Assembly: GCF_035582795.1 (NCBI RefSeq)
Contig: NC_134367.1
Coordinates: forward strand, 52,173,562-52,237,561
Reading direction: 5' to 3'
DNA length: 64,000 nucleotides
Origin: Mycteria americana
Lineage: Eukaryota; Chordata; Aves; Ciconiiformes; Ciconiidae
The position numbers and the translations under genes were made by a program. This document shows positions 44,501 through 59,500 of the stretch, piece after piece. Below the pieces are notes generated by a model. The model ran no database searches. It saw only the letters and a list, made by a program, of their open reading frames with translations, and was not told the DNA's origin. The first letter of the stretch is position 1; every line of letters starts with the position of its first letter.

Positions 44501-47500
44501 TTGTGAATTCGTTACGCAGTTCTGCTGTCCTTTCCTCATGTAGTAGTCATATTAACCCAAATTGCTCAAGAATTTGTTAGCATAACCTCTCAGAAAATAA
44601 AGGAATAATGCTTTTTAACAAAAGCATCCAAAGCGATTATGGAACCCTCAAAATGATGGTAGGGAGCTGCTTGCTGCAAGGACACGTCTGAATAAGAATT
44701 CCTATGCCTGACATCTATTTTGATAATGTAGCCAAAAGAACTTGAGAATATGCTGGAAGCCACAGGTCTAATGTAGTGTGTGTGAGAGTAGTATTTTCTC
44801 TAGTGCCTGACACAGCGTGTATATTAAAAGATGTTAGTATGGCATAACGGATACCTAAGAAGGCAAAGTGGTAGCCAGATCTGTAACACAGAGGCATCAT
44901 GAAAGAAATGTGTGAAGTGGGAGAAAGCAGTAAAACCCATATAAAAATGTATCACTGACATCACCACTGCAGATGAACTGTTGAAATGGCATTTGTATCT
45001 GATAAAGGAAAAGAAACATGAGATGTATATTCCAGGTACAGAAAAGAGAACGACCCGCATAGCGGTGGTTCGAAGGACAAGGTTGCTACCCAACCTGTCA
45101 ATGCTGTGAAGGCTTTGGTTGACACATGCTAAAACCACCAGGATGATATCTTTTTGCTAAACTTCCCAGACTGCATGGTAAGTTTTGTTTGCCTTTAGTA
45201 TTTTTGCTTTGAATATTATAGCTGACATTTACCTTCAGCTTTGATAGATAGGCTTCTAGTGTCTTGTGCCAAAGTGAAAGAGAATGATACAAATGAAATT
45301 AAATTAAAGTAGTTTGGAGAGGTAGTGGGTCAGTGAAAAACAGGATAGTCGGACAGTCTGGTGGTAGTCATACTCAGAGAAATGCTTAGGGAGTCCACAG
45401 CCTTGAAAATTATCCTCAAGAGTTTTGTGCATGGACCAATGAATGGGTTTCTAAACTGAACTGCAGTTGTATTAGCTGTGCTTTGGTCATGCCATCAGAT
45501 AAAGCGCTTTACAAGAAGTGCGAGAAAAAAATATTACTGTAGAAGAAGATTGTTTACCAGCAGATAAAAAGATGATGAGGAAAAAATACTAACAGAAGTG
45601 CCTTAGACATGTATTGATGCCAAAAAATAAAGCTGAGAGCCAGCCATAACCATCAGTGCCAGGAACACTTGCCTTATTTTTGGCTGTGATGACCAAGTTG
45701 TAAACTGACTTGGCAAAAGAACCTCCTCCTAGATTTAACTGATGAAAACCTGAATTTTTGTTCTGACATCCATGATTTTGATCCGTACTCCATCTGTGTT
45801 GAAGCATTTGCTTCCAATATTACCTGCTCTTGTATTATTTCATCAGGAACACTACCTTCCAGTTATCAGGGACCTCCCCCACTTTTCAAGACAGTTAGAG
45901 AGTGGCCTTGAATGCACCTTTGGCAGTTTCCTCAGCACCTGTGAATGCACCCTATTGACTTGTATATGTCCAGATTACATAAATGATCCCAAATATGATC
46001 CTATTCTGGTGTGAGTAGTACCACTTTTACCCATGCTTTCCTATTAGGGACAGAGACCTAGAAGGCCACAGACTAGATGGTATTTGTAAAGACCAAGGTA
46101 AAGAAGGCATTGAGCATCTCAGCCTTTTCAGTGTCTTTCATCAAAAGGTCACCTGCCCCACTCAGTGGTGGATTCATATTTTCCAGGTCTTCCTTCTGCT
46201 ACTGTTCTTCCTGTAGAAATTCTTCTTGCTACGCTTCAGATGCCTCACTAGTTTCAACTTCCATTGAGTGCTCATCTTCCTAATACTGTGCCTGGAGGTT
46301 GTTTCTGTATGCCTGCTCTGTAGCCTGCTTCCCCTCCTGCATGCTTCCTTAGATCCTGTAGTAGGAAGTCTCTGAAGGTCTTTGATGACTAGTAACTTGA
46401 AGGAACATAGCAGGTATCAGAAGCACAATAAAAAATTGCTCTTAGAATGTGATACAGAAACTTATTTCTTCTGAAGCTTTGAGAGTTGGGTAAACCCTTA
46501 TTTGTATTGCCTAGGAGGTAGATTTTCAATGTCTTTGTAATATGCATTTTTTGAAAGATTTATATGCTGTGCACCCTTGTGTTGAGACTTCTCCACATAA
46601 TAAAGGCTTTTATCATATCCACTGTTGACTAAAGAATTCATTTGCGTTGAAACCTTGTCTGTTTTTCCCAATATATCACTGTCTGCACTCTCTCCTGATA
46701 AACATTTGTGTAAATGTTTATTGTTCAGGGAAATAATACCCCATAAGAGATGGGTTTTACAATGTATATTTATAGCAATTTTCAACCAGTATTCAATCTG
46801 ATTAAGAAAAAGAACTAATTTTCTGAAAACTATAATTCATTAATTGTTTTACCAATATCATGAATATCCAGCTATTTTAAACAGTTTTTCAACTACAAGG
46901 CGTATTCTGTGCTACCTAAGAGGTTTTTCTGGTTTGAAACTCTGCTGCCAAAAGGCAAAGACAACACTACAATCCAGATTACAAAATCTACTGTATTAAA
47001 TAAATACTAGCTTACCCTGTTATGAACACTGAGATATTTCTGATTTTTTGACAAGGTAAATGAAGGGGTGGTAGAGGCATTCTATTCTTTTGCCCCAAAA
47101 GAGTGCAGAGAGCACTGCTGGTGAACATTTCTAAACTCCTGTGCAACTGGAGCACATGCACCAGACTGAACCTGCATATTGTAAGTACTTGAAGGAAACC
47201 ATACCTTCCTGTTATTATTCTGACCTTCATTTTTTTTCCCTCAGTTTGTCTTCCTTTGCCCCATTTAGCATCTATCTATCTCTACTGTTTAGAAAAAAAC
47301 TATACATAATTCTTGGAAATGTTTTGAAGAATGTTTGTGGCATTCATAAGAAAACACTGTCAAGAACTATTGTCTCCACATTTCATCAAGTAAATAATTT
47401 AACATAAGTGATTTTTATCAAGCTAAAATTTTATAGGAAATTGCTATTCTGGTCTGAAAATGGTTTTTTTGTGTATGGACATAAAAAAGATCAGATTATT

Positions 47501-50500
47501 ACCTCTTTGCTTTTTTCAATCTCAGTTTTAGTCATGGTCTGAGAGAAGCTGTCCAGTTCCTGTGATAGCATTGGCATTTTATTGTCATCTTCTTCAAGTT
47601 CTTCATCAAAATTGGGCCCAACTTTCGCTTTAGTTTTGGGTAAGATCAGTTCCTGTAGATATTCTTCAAACTGAATATGGAAAATGCCTAATTTGTCTGC
47701 TATCTGTCGTGCACAAGTAGTTTTACCTGCTCCATGAGTCCCAAGTAAGCACACCCGTAAAGGAGGAGCCTGTAGAAAAGAATTGGAATATTTTATAACA
47801 AATTGGAGTCTACAGTGCACCCCCTACTGTTTTTCACTTCCAACATATCGTTATAAAAATTGCATCAAAATCAGTCACATCATTTTGCATTTTAATTTTG
47901 TCAAGCCTTCTACTGCTGTTTCAAACAGACTACCGGCTCTCTGGAAATACCGAACAAATACACTATGGCAGTTGATGCCAGTAGGTAAAAACAAAACCTC
48001 ATTAGACAATTCTGGTAAATCTTCCCTTCTTTTACCCTTCTTCCACTTACAAAAAAAGACTTAAAGATAGTAAAAAAATCCCCAATATTTGTGATTTGTT
48101 AATCACATCTTATAATTATTGTAAGCCCTTATAATCTTCCTCTCTTTTCTGCTTTATTTGCATCATTAATTCAATGCATTAATTTAAATGTACACTAAAA
48201 AGTCACTAGGGAAGCAATGTGTTTTATTTGTTTCAAGGACTTGCCTGATATATTTATTGTTACCTAGAAAAAATCAGCAATAATAAACAATTATAAATGG
48301 GAATGGAAAATAGTTATTTTAATCTGTTATTATCTGCTTTAAACAATTTTGAAGATTCTCACTTGTAGTGGTTCATTGTGAGCCACATAGTCCTCAGGGT
48401 TCTTCAAAAATTTATCTCTGTACTCAGAAGTTGAAAAGTAATAAATCTTTTCTTGATATTTAGCCGCATGTTCATAGAGTCCTGGGTAAAGGACAAAGTT
48501 CTCTTTCAGGCTGACTGGACAAAAGTGTTTTGTGTCTCCCATGTGCCTTTTCTTTTCCTTAGTTTTTTCTTCATCCTGAAAATAATACGAAAGTTTTCAA
48601 AAGCTATTTGTATTCAGTAGTTCACTTAGATTAAGTAGATCAAGTAGATCAGATTAAGTAATGTCAAATACATCAACTGAGCATTGAATGAGAATGGTAT
48701 TCTCAAGACAGCTTGTAAGCTGAATATAAGTCTGTGAAAATACACGCTTTTTAGATTCAGAGTCAGAAAACAAACACTCCGGTCTAGTGAGACAATTATT
48801 GAGAAAAGAATGACTATTTAAAATTTGAAATGATAATACCATAGTTAGCTGTTGAAGATCAAAATTAAGGTAGAAGTATCTATGATAAAATCTTTTCCTG
48901 CTGTGTTTTTGAAACTCACTTTCTGTTGCTTCTAAATGTGCAGAAGTAGACCTCTTCAGAAAAGGCAATGAGAACTGGTATTATAAAGTCAGATTACTTA
49001 TCCAATAAAATTAATTTCTAAAAAATCTATTTAATACTGATCCAGTACAGTGTATGGATATCTTTTACTGTTAAAATTGGGGATGGGCATCTTCCAATAT
49101 AGGATGAAAATAAAGGAAAGGTGAAGCTAGACCTTTAATTTCATTAAGGTGGATGTTTGAAAATTATCAATAGCTGAGATGAAACAGGATTGCACATTAG
49201 GACTCTGCATCTTCAGATGTTTACGTGATGGCTCACAGAATCATTGTTAGTTGACAGAAATCAAAGTTCACATTTGTTTCCTTAATAAAAGCCCCCTTTT
49301 CCATCTGGCAAAACTAGGTACATTCATTCTCTCTATTAGCATGGGGTATTTATGCTTCTTGCTGGAGTAAAACTACTATCAGCCAGAACATAGGCATACA
49401 ATGAAAGTGTTCTTGAAGTATATGATGATATTTATCCTGTAAGAAGGCTGAAACTGGATCATACAAAATCAGGTGCAAAATCTGAATTCTCTGGGGTTAT
49501 GTTCAAACTGAAAATAAATGAGTTAAAATAAAAGCATAAATAGACAAAGCCAGCATGCTTACTTCTTCATCTGCATTTTCCTCTTCTTCAACTTCTTCTT
49601 CATCTTCCCCTTCAGCAGCCAGATCTTCTGCTTCCTCATCTAAGTCTTCAGCAGATAATTCCCAACCATGATATTTAAAAGGTTCTGAAAAGGTTATTTT
49701 TTTTTTCTGTTTCAATATTTTTCATTTGGCTATGCCAGAATATATTCTCTTTGTCCATAAAAATAAGGACATATGTGAAAGCAAATCATGCCCACTGTAT
49801 ATTGCATTTCTCCTATCATAGAACAAAATGTTTTCCCTGGATGTAGGAATTAATATGTTGCTTCCTCCAAAAATGGAAATTCTACTGGTTGCTTTTTGGT
49901 TGAAGTAAATTGGTATTTTCAATGGGAACTTGTAGTACAAAAGTATCATACAAACACAGGCAGATAGTGCCATTACTGTTTGCAACAGGTTTTTTCCTGT
50001 TGTTCATTGGGGAAAATCATCAGTCAAATTTTATTTGATTATAAAGCTAGCACAATAGATGTTTTGGTTAATAAAACACTTGTATTGTAGTAATGATAGG
50101 AAAAATATAGTATTAATATTATTTATCCAGTACTCAAAATTGTTAGAGGTTTGAGCACACAAGTGAAGAAAGGTAATTTGCCAAAAAAAAAAATCAAGAC
50201 TATAAAAATCCAGTCTTGAAACACAATCTGTGCAGGTGGGTAGATTAGATTATTACGCACCGTGAAAGTCTTGTTGACTTCAGTGAATGTTGTACATTAG
50301 TGAACCTTTGTTATCTGTCCATTTCTCAAACCAGTACCCTGACATGAACAAATAGAGCAAGTAACTGGGGAACTGTGCTGTCAGAATGTTTAGGGAGCTA
50401 TTATATACATATCTGTATAGCCATATATATTTTTTTCAAATATATATATTCCCCACTCTTCCTATGTCTTAAAGGCTGCTAGTGTGCTCTTCAGCTCACC

Positions 50501-53500
50501 CACAGAACACAGCATGTCCTGTTCCCACTTCATGTGAGTAATACAAAGCTGAATATAACCCACCCCCCGCCAATATATTCATCATACAAGCTCTCCAAAA
50601 TCCCTCTTGGTCGGTTAAGTGTAAATCACATAAACAGTATTACTTACTTTCCATAACCAGCACAGTTTGATTAAGCAGACTTTCTGGAGTTTGCTCAGCA
50701 ATCTCTAAAGCAACAACCTGAACTAGAGATGACTGCTTGATTTCTGACTCCACTGTTTGCCAGTCATGCATGAAAAGGTCAATCTTCCTTTTAATTATTT
50801 CCATTTCTGGTATATCTGGAAAATCATCCTCTGCAAATTCAGGTAGTATGATTTCTGAAAATCAAACAGTATTTAGAAGGCAATGCTCCTCTAAAATGTT
50901 CTGCATTTAAAAATTATTATTATGCTTTAGGATTATTTTTATTTTCCTCAAATATAGTGGCATATTTTTTTTAATGCTGCTTCCTCCCCCCTGTAATTAT
51001 GAATTATTATATTACTAGTTTACAAAGGCACTTTGAAAATGCCAAATTAATTATGTTGATATAGTATATACTGATGCTTCTCCAGGAAAATAAACAAGGT
51101 CAAATTACTTAACTAAGTTTGCATGTGTTATTTAAAACAGCACACAAATAAATATAATGACTCTTTCTGCAAAGAAATAGAAGGAATATACATTAATTTA
51201 AAAATTATGATTTAATGATGAACAGTTTTTGACAGGCTATCCATATGGTCATGCCTCCTATGGAACATGCCAGTATAGGAAGAAATAAAGAGTAGGAAAG
51301 CTAGCATACATGGCAAAGAAGCAACTTCACGTTCTGACTTGGTTCAGGTTCAGTTACTGAAGCTGTTGTGGAGTGTTGAGGTTGCATGTTAGGTATCTGT
51401 TCTTTTTCAAGTGGAGTATGTTCTCTTTATGTGAATAGAAATATAATGCATACTCCTAGGTGTTTTTCCTCTTTGGCATAAGATCTCAATATACAGATGT
51501 TAGTGAATTAAACATTCATTTACTCAAACAAAGGCACACAGATATATAAAGATCAACATGGCAAAATTGCAGAGAAAATAGAAGATTTAGGGGAGAAAGG
51601 AAAAAGAAGGGAGAGAAACCCAGTGTAAATATCAAGGATATGAGGGATGGTATCAAAGACTGAAATCCTAAATTGATAAAGGCAAAGCAGTGAGCTAAAA
51701 CACTAAACCATGCAATATAAGAGCTCTTAAAGCAAATTAGAACTGATGCTTCTAACCATAACTAACAAATGAGGCAAGACAGGTACACAGAGATTATGAT
51801 CCACCTTTTAAAAGTGATCTGTAATGGGAATGTCTCGATTCCTGGATACCTAATGTTTAATCTTTGCAGAGATGCTGAACACACTTTTGCCAGTTATATG
51901 AAACAGAAACTGGGGGTGTTAAACAGCTTGAAATTTAGATCTATTTGTTCAGACAACTGGAATACTTCCATTTTACAACCAAGTCTGCAGCAGAATTGAA
52001 AGAGGGAATTAATTTCTTCTGACTTTCAAGCCTCATTTGAGTGATTTAACCACTAAACCAGGCTTCTTAAGAGTTATGAATGCATCTTTCCAATTGTGCA
52101 TTGTTATAAATGTACAGAAATTAATGAAGAGATTATCTGTTATGTATTCAGAGACAATTTGGTCATACATGTGTAATGAAAAATTAGTTTACAGCAAATA
52201 ATGGCATAAATTATGTACTATATATGCATTATAAAAATACTGAATATCATGAAAGAATTGGTGCCAATTTCAAGGAAAAGTTATTTTTCTCCTCATTGAT
52301 AATAACTTTAAAAACTCCAAACAAAAAAATGGTTTTCAAATACTAGGAATTCCCATTTAGAATAAGTTATCTGTTGAGACCTTTTGGCTCTTCCCAGTGA
52401 AGTGGATCAGCATGCTAAAATTACTGTGATAACACATTGTCCTGGAAGAAATGGATGTCTCCTCTATTTATCCTATTGAGTGTAGGGAGAACATGCAGGT
52501 GTTGAAGGCTGAAGGTCCTCCCCAAAAACAGAGGAGTCGCATCATACTTGAAAGTTACTGTGTTAGTCACAGGATTCTCAGGAACAGCTTCTCTTACACC
52601 GTTGGCAAAGCCCCTGCAAGCAACAGCAGACTAGGTTTACCATGTCCTTGGAGCATGACTGTGTGCGCTGTTCCCTCTGCATTTTCTCAGCTATACGCTC
52701 ATAGGGACCTTACGAATACGCTTACTTTTGCAGACAAAGGCATGTTATACCTATGACCTATAGAACCCAAATACTGGCGCTATGAAGCAAGAAAGATGTA
52801 TGTATGTGTGGAGTAATTCTAAGTACCAACAATGAGATGCAAAAGTGTAACCCATTTCTCTGGAGGCTAGAAGTCACCCATAGTTATATGAGGAAAAGGA
52901 GTGTGGATGTAAATCCCATCTGCCAGTCAATACACTCTAGAACAAGGAGTATATAAATGATGATAATAATAGTAATACTTAATACCTAAAAATGAATTAA
53001 TAAATAAATGAAAATTTAAAAAAAATTATATCCTGGCTTCCCTCTGTGGATACTTGGACTGAGAAACTCTCACAAAAATTTTGGCTTTAATGAAGCCATG
53101 TCTGCATACAATAACTTGTTTAATGAGTAAGGGAAAGAGAAGTCTTTAATCTCTTAAGATACATTGTGCAGAAATTTGTTGTGTCAGTTGTTTAAGATCA
53201 GAGAAGTCCAAGCCTGTCTCCTAACACTGTCTCATGAAAAGTAAACAAAAGTTAAAGATTGAAAGAATGCATTAATATAAATAAGAAATTCACAGGTACT
53301 ACTCATGGTAAACATGACAAAACCATACCAAATGTGTTGTCATACTTGGTGAGCAAAATAACAAAGGGATAGCTGCTTCCACTGCTGTCCATTTTGCTGA
53401 AGAAGCCAGAGGGAATTAAAAACTTGATATTGACAGCAGATATTGAATTAAAAACTCGATATTGACACATTAACAGAAAAGGAGAAAGATACTCATTGGT

Positions 53501-56500
53501 TCCTACTCAATTGGTTCCTGCAATTAGAATCACGGAATCACATTTAGGTTGGAAAAGACCTTTAAGATCATCAAGTCCAAGTGTTAATTGGTATCCATTT
53601 AGACATTGTTAGGCCCTGAAAGTCCTGAGACAATTTTGTGTCAGCTAGAAGAAGATACAGAGGTGCCTCGATGACACTATCACCACCTTGTCCTTACTAA
53701 ATCATGAACAGTCTCTGGCAGTAGCAATGTGGTGTTGTTGCTGCTATTCTCATTACCTGCACTCATATAATTTTCATTCTGATTTTCTTCTTTTTCTTAT
53801 CATTTTTCTTTTGTGTTCTGTTTAATAAGTCTGATATCAGTGCCTTCAGCTAACAGACAGAAAAGCAGCTGAGAGCAATGACTTAAATGGTCTGATATTA
53901 CTGTAAGTTTGCTGGGACTAACAGTGGATGCTGTGTTTCTCTTTTGCCAGAAATGAAGCTGCAAGGAAGAGCTTCAACAGCGGATGGAGTGATTTTCTAC
54001 TTTGCTATAATTTTCCCCTCCTATTTTTCTTTCTGTCTTGCTTTGAGTTTGAAAGAGCAGGAACAGATTGTGACACAAGCAACAACAGGTTCAGTCTATT
54101 CCAATGAACTTCTATTGATTTTTACAAAAAAGGACCATTACTACTATTTTTCCTTATATAACTTCCCACACATAAAAAGGAGAGGTATTACTAAAAATGA
54201 AGGCCTTACCTAATGCCTCGTACATTAAAAGCTTTGACTATTTTCTTAAAAATACAAAACCCCAAAACATTAAAAAACCAGTGTTTTATGGTTACTCCCT
54301 GGCATTAAGCAGGCCAATGGTCACTATGTGAAATTGCAGCACTGTAACATTCATTCTGAGTTTGCTCCAACCTGAAAAATCCAAACAATTTTTCTGGCTC
54401 ATGAAGAGTTAGATTGCCCTGTTACAATTTTCTTCTTTAAGAAAACTAGTATTTCTTCCCAGAACTGAATGTCTCTCAATCTTCTCTTGTGGATTGTTGA
54501 AGAAATCCACAAATGCCACATTTAATTTTCCAAAATAGAGCCAGATCAAAAAATGCTATTACTAAGTACAATGTAGCTGGATTTCCATGATTAGGTACCA
54601 GTAAGATTCGGCAGGAAACAGGACTAAACACAATGGTCAGAGTAGAGATGCTGCCTAACGTTTGTCTAACATGCTACCAACTAAAGCATCGCCTGGAAGT
54701 GTCAATAGCAGCTGGGATACGTGAATGCCTGCAGGAAAGGAACACATCTAACAAATTTTTCTGACTTGGATGGCTAAGCTACCTATGAAGCTATTATAGC
54801 AAAGGTCAGTGCTGCTACTGTCATCTAGAAGAAAGCAAGCCAGTGCCCTGCCTCCAGTGAGTTAATTGCCAAAGAGCTAGAGTTCGGGACTCCCATTCTT
54901 TTGTCATTGGCCAAATTTAAAAAGATGCAGGGTTTCAAATACATGCCTCCTTTTGACATTCCTTCATGGCTCACTAAGGCTGGCCCCTTGCTAGTTTGCT
55001 ACTTGTTGTGCTTATTTCTACAACCCTTAATTCCATATATGAAGCCAGGCACTTAAAAGTTAGTATGGCAGTTTTGGGCACTCCAATGTCTACATCTCCT
55101 TATGGGTCTGGGTCTTAATGTGTAGTCCTGTAGAAATACAGTAAATTTCTAGATACTTAGGTGCTTTTAAGAATTTTATTCTTCCACTTATGAGGCTGAA
55201 ACTTTCATTCTTTCAATACCCCCATTTACCTCTACTATATATACGATAAACTGAGATTTGAAATAAATCAGGCCCTCTATGGCAATTCATATGCTGGCTC
55301 AGGGACCTGAGGGCACCCCGGGGCCTGGCTGTCCCTGCCCAGGCCCCTGGGGCTCCCTCCACCTGCCCACGGCCCAGGACTCCATGTCAGCCCCCCGGGC
55401 CGCCAGCCCCTGCCCCAGCAACGCCACAGCAGGGCCGGTCACCACTTCCCCACAGCCCTGCATGGCCACGGGCTGTGCGGAGCTGGGCCCACCCACGGGC
55501 TGACATCCCAGCCTGGCCTCAGCTCGTCCCTGTCCCCAGGGAGGTGCCCAATGCCCAGGGCCAGAGCTGCCCTGCTCCTGGCTGGGGTGCTGGGACAGGC
55601 TCTGGCTGCCGGGCCCTGCCCTGATGGCTGTATTACCACACTCTGCTCCCAGCTCCCTGTTCCCTTCGGAGCAGTTGGCCCTCACAGTGTCCTGACATGC
55701 TGTCCCCAAGGTGAACCGCAAAACTTTATTTTAATTGAGCCATTTTTAAATAACAGGTTACAGTATTGGCAAGTATTTTTGTAATCTTTTATAACGAAGG
55801 ATACTTAATGCATTTCCCCTCTTCTTTTTACAGCTTTGAACAACACAGCTATTGGACTGACACCTCAGTGGCTAACCTTCCCGCTATTTGAATGATTATT
55901 AGTCCAAACGTAAACCAAAAGTGCGTATCATTAGGCAGAAACACCTTGCAGATTTCCAATAGTCTGATCTTGAATTAGAATTTAATTTTTTCTTGAAAAT
56001 GTTTATAAACATTTGCATTTTACTAAACTACACATTCATTCTATATATATCATTACATTAGTTATCCCCTGCAATGACATTTCTGTCTCTTGCCATGATT
56101 CTAAATAGGAACATGAAAATACCTTCCTTTTTATGTACCTTAAAAGATGTTGTGTAAATGTCACAATTAATTATGTTGCATTCTGCAATGATGTATTCCA
56201 AATGAGACAGAGATGTAGCCAGGTAAAACCTGCTTAAATTTGGGCAGCACTAATGCATTATGTAATGATGATCCCATTAGGAACACAGATTTTAAGAAAA
56301 TAAGCCAAGGATACATTAATAACTAGGTTACGCTAACTGCTTTTTGCACGTGTTATCCCTGGCACATTCACACTGTAGAAATCATGTGTGCTGCCTTGTG
56401 AACCACAGCCCTATTCAAAGCAATAACGTTATGGAAGATGGTAACGTGGGCTGTCTGGATCTCGCCTTCAACAGATTGTCTTTTATAGGGCTGCCCTTTA

Positions 56501-59500
56501 AAAACCTCTCTATTCTGAGTAGGTCATGAAACTTTGGAAATATACAGGCAGAATAATGGATTTAAATTAATATTTGACATCATCTGAGACAGAATATTGA
56601 ACATGGTAACAAATCCACTCAATAGAGTGCTTCCCGTATGAACCTTAATCTCAGAAACACTTACAATTCATGTTACACCTCTCCTGAAGGCTGTATTTAG
56701 CAAATGATGGACCAGCCTGTGTTCCAGCTTTGATTCTCTACTCTAGGCACATAATTCTATCAAATTACCTCTATCTGAGAGTTTTCTTACTTAAGGAAGC
56801 TTATCTAGCAGCAATTACTGCATATTTATGGAGTTTTTAAATACATTACACAGGCCTAAGCGAACTGGAGAAACTTTCCCCTGGAAAGAGGGGAGAAGTA
56901 ACAAAAGAAAAAAGGATTACATTCCTAGGGAAAAGGGATGACCCAAAAATTGGACAACCCAAACATTATTTGGTTTTGGTTCAGGTATTTGAACCTTATT
57001 ATGACAAAAGTGTTGCCTCCCTGGCATTTGGTTTGTTTCAAACGAGGTCTCAGGGATCAAAAATATTGAAAATACTTTTAAGTAAGTAAGGCAGCTGTAC
57101 CTTTGCTATTAGATATAATTTATAATAATTCTGCTTGCAGATGTGATTTACAGTGAGACAATATTTTTAAAGAAATAAGAAACGTAGTCAAGAAAAATAC
57201 TTGAAAAGACAGCAATGGTTTAAAAATAAATGGATCTAAAAATGCAAACAAGTTTCCTTCAGAGGAGGTGGCAGTCTATCTAACAGTGCTCTTCTTACTT
57301 TCTTTTCCTTATCACAGAGGTGATAGGAAGCAATCCTCCCCAGCCCTAAATCTGGAGCTTTCACAGGGAATGACTATATGGCAATCTCTCATACTCTTTT
57401 GCTCTGTGTCTTCTTTGCTTTTACAGAGCATAGTTACCATAGAGACAAACAATCCTCAAAGGCTTTCTGCTCCCACGTTCTCCAAGTGAGTTGCTGGGGA
57501 AGGAAAGCCTTTAATATCTTTTTTCCCAGTGTTCTGCTAGTATTAGATATGACTTGTTCTGCCCTCAGTCCATATTCAGCAACAAAAAAGATGAAGAAAT
57601 CCTTCTTTCCTCCCCTCTCAAACCCTGCCAAAGCTGAGACAGAGACACCAGAAGCCAGCATGTCTTCTTCATTAGTGTTTAACTATCAAAATAAACAGAA
57701 AGGCAAAATGTAGGATAACAGTGACACTTCCATTCCTTGGAACTGGTGTGTATTTCATTATGAATGTATTTTCATTTGTCTTTTTGAAACAGACCATGTA
57801 GTTTGTTTATACAGACTTTTCATTACTTACTTATAAATATACGTGGCAAAATAATTTTCAGCATATTACAGTGAAATGTACTTAGTAGACAAACTTATAT
57901 TGTGTGTACTGATTTATGGTGTTTGGAAAAAAAGCAGTTCAGTTTACAGATTAAGTTGATTCTTTCTAATGCATAAAAATGTGTATATTTAACAACTTGC
58001 TATTTAAAATAAAATGTTTTATGTTGGATTTATTTCTCTTTTGGACTTTAACATATTCTAAAAATTCTAGTAGATAAAAGCTAAAATGTATATTTTAAAA
58101 ACTAAAGCAGACCATCTCCCTTAAAGATTAGTTGCCTTCAAAGTGTTTTTTGAGAGAAGGCTACTACAGGATTTCATATATCTTTTCATTAGCTTATGGT
58201 TCTATGGAGTTCCATGTGCTGCAGAATTTTACCTTATACCGAAAAGAAGAAAACATGACTCCATGTGAAATCTAGCAAGCCGTTAGCAGGACAATGGATG
58301 ACTAAGGAAAGTACAGGACCTATTTTGATCATTCACATCCAAAGTTAAAATTCATCCATTTCCATTTTTCCCAAGTTCCCTTGCCACAGGGAATGAACTA
58401 GTAATTTCTGATTAATGTGGATATAATATTAATTTTAAAATGGTCTGTAGAACCAGGGTTTGTTAAAATCACATGCAGGTATTGGTGAATACAGCAATTT
58501 GATTATTTCCTGAGGGTTTTTTTCCCATTTTTTCCTGGTATTTTCTTCTTTCTACTTTTTCTTTTCTGGGGGGTCACAATCCATGAGATTGACTTTCTAG
58601 TTTTTTTCTTCTGATTTCCCTCCCTTATCACTTCATCCTGTAGAGAGTGCTCATGGATTTCTGAATACAAGAGGTTATGTCAACCTGGAATTTCAGCAAT
58701 GCTCACTTTATTTGTTATTTCCATAGATCCCTGTACACATTTATTAATTTGGTATTTAGGCAGTAGAGGCAATAGTGGGATTTTGTTGGTTTTCAAAGTG
58801 CAAATACATGGTGCATTATTTTTAACAGGAAATAACAACATGCCTTTAATTGCATTTATAAGTGTTTAAATAACTTGAACCTGACTATTCCATTATAAAC
58901 TTCTTTAAAACAAAAAAGTTAAGGTAAGGAATTATATTTACAGCCAATAGTAAAAGCTTGCAGAAAAGCGAGGCATACAATTCTTGATACTAGCAAGTAA
59001 GAGAGATTGTATGTGCTACAAGGCCAACCTGTAGGTTTCGATTCTTCTTTATAACCTGCAGAGTCACTGGACTGTTTCTGGGGCATTTGTTCAGATTCAG
59101 GTGGAAGCTGCTCATCATTGTCCTCAAATTCTGTTGGCACAAATAAAATCATTAGTAACTTCAATAAACACATTGAGGGGTGATGGAGGCACTATAGAAA
59201 TAAAGATATTTTTGGATCACACTGCAAAACTTATATTTGATCACCTGCAAAAAAGGAGTTAGTTACTTTAATGACCAAAACATTTTAAGATCAGCTACCT
59301 GATCTGTGGGGAAAGGCAGACCATCTATCAGATGCCACATGACTGTGAATAAAGTGGAGAAGTACTTTATTTAATTCAGTGCTTTTACATAAGAATATTT
59401 TTCATTCATTATAATCTATCTGTTCTGTGCTCAAACTATGCTCAAAAACAAGGCCTTGTAAAAGAGTGCACTCGGTGTTCTACAGAACAGCTCCTTTGGG

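Larger units (their letters stand above)
50855..59028 (-). other. AK9: Long AK9 intron (8.2 kb)
   Basis: AT-rich. Contains the CR1 3' fragment near 53.5 kb and the GC-rich island near 55.3 kb. I saw no extra exon, but a small phase-1/phase-1 exon of the acidic linker could be missed. Confidence 0.7.

Noticed and set aside
55551-55784. Signal-peptide-like frame in the GC-rich island
   Set aside because: The leader-like start is followed by no domain and runs into AT-rich intron; reported only as part of the unexplained island.
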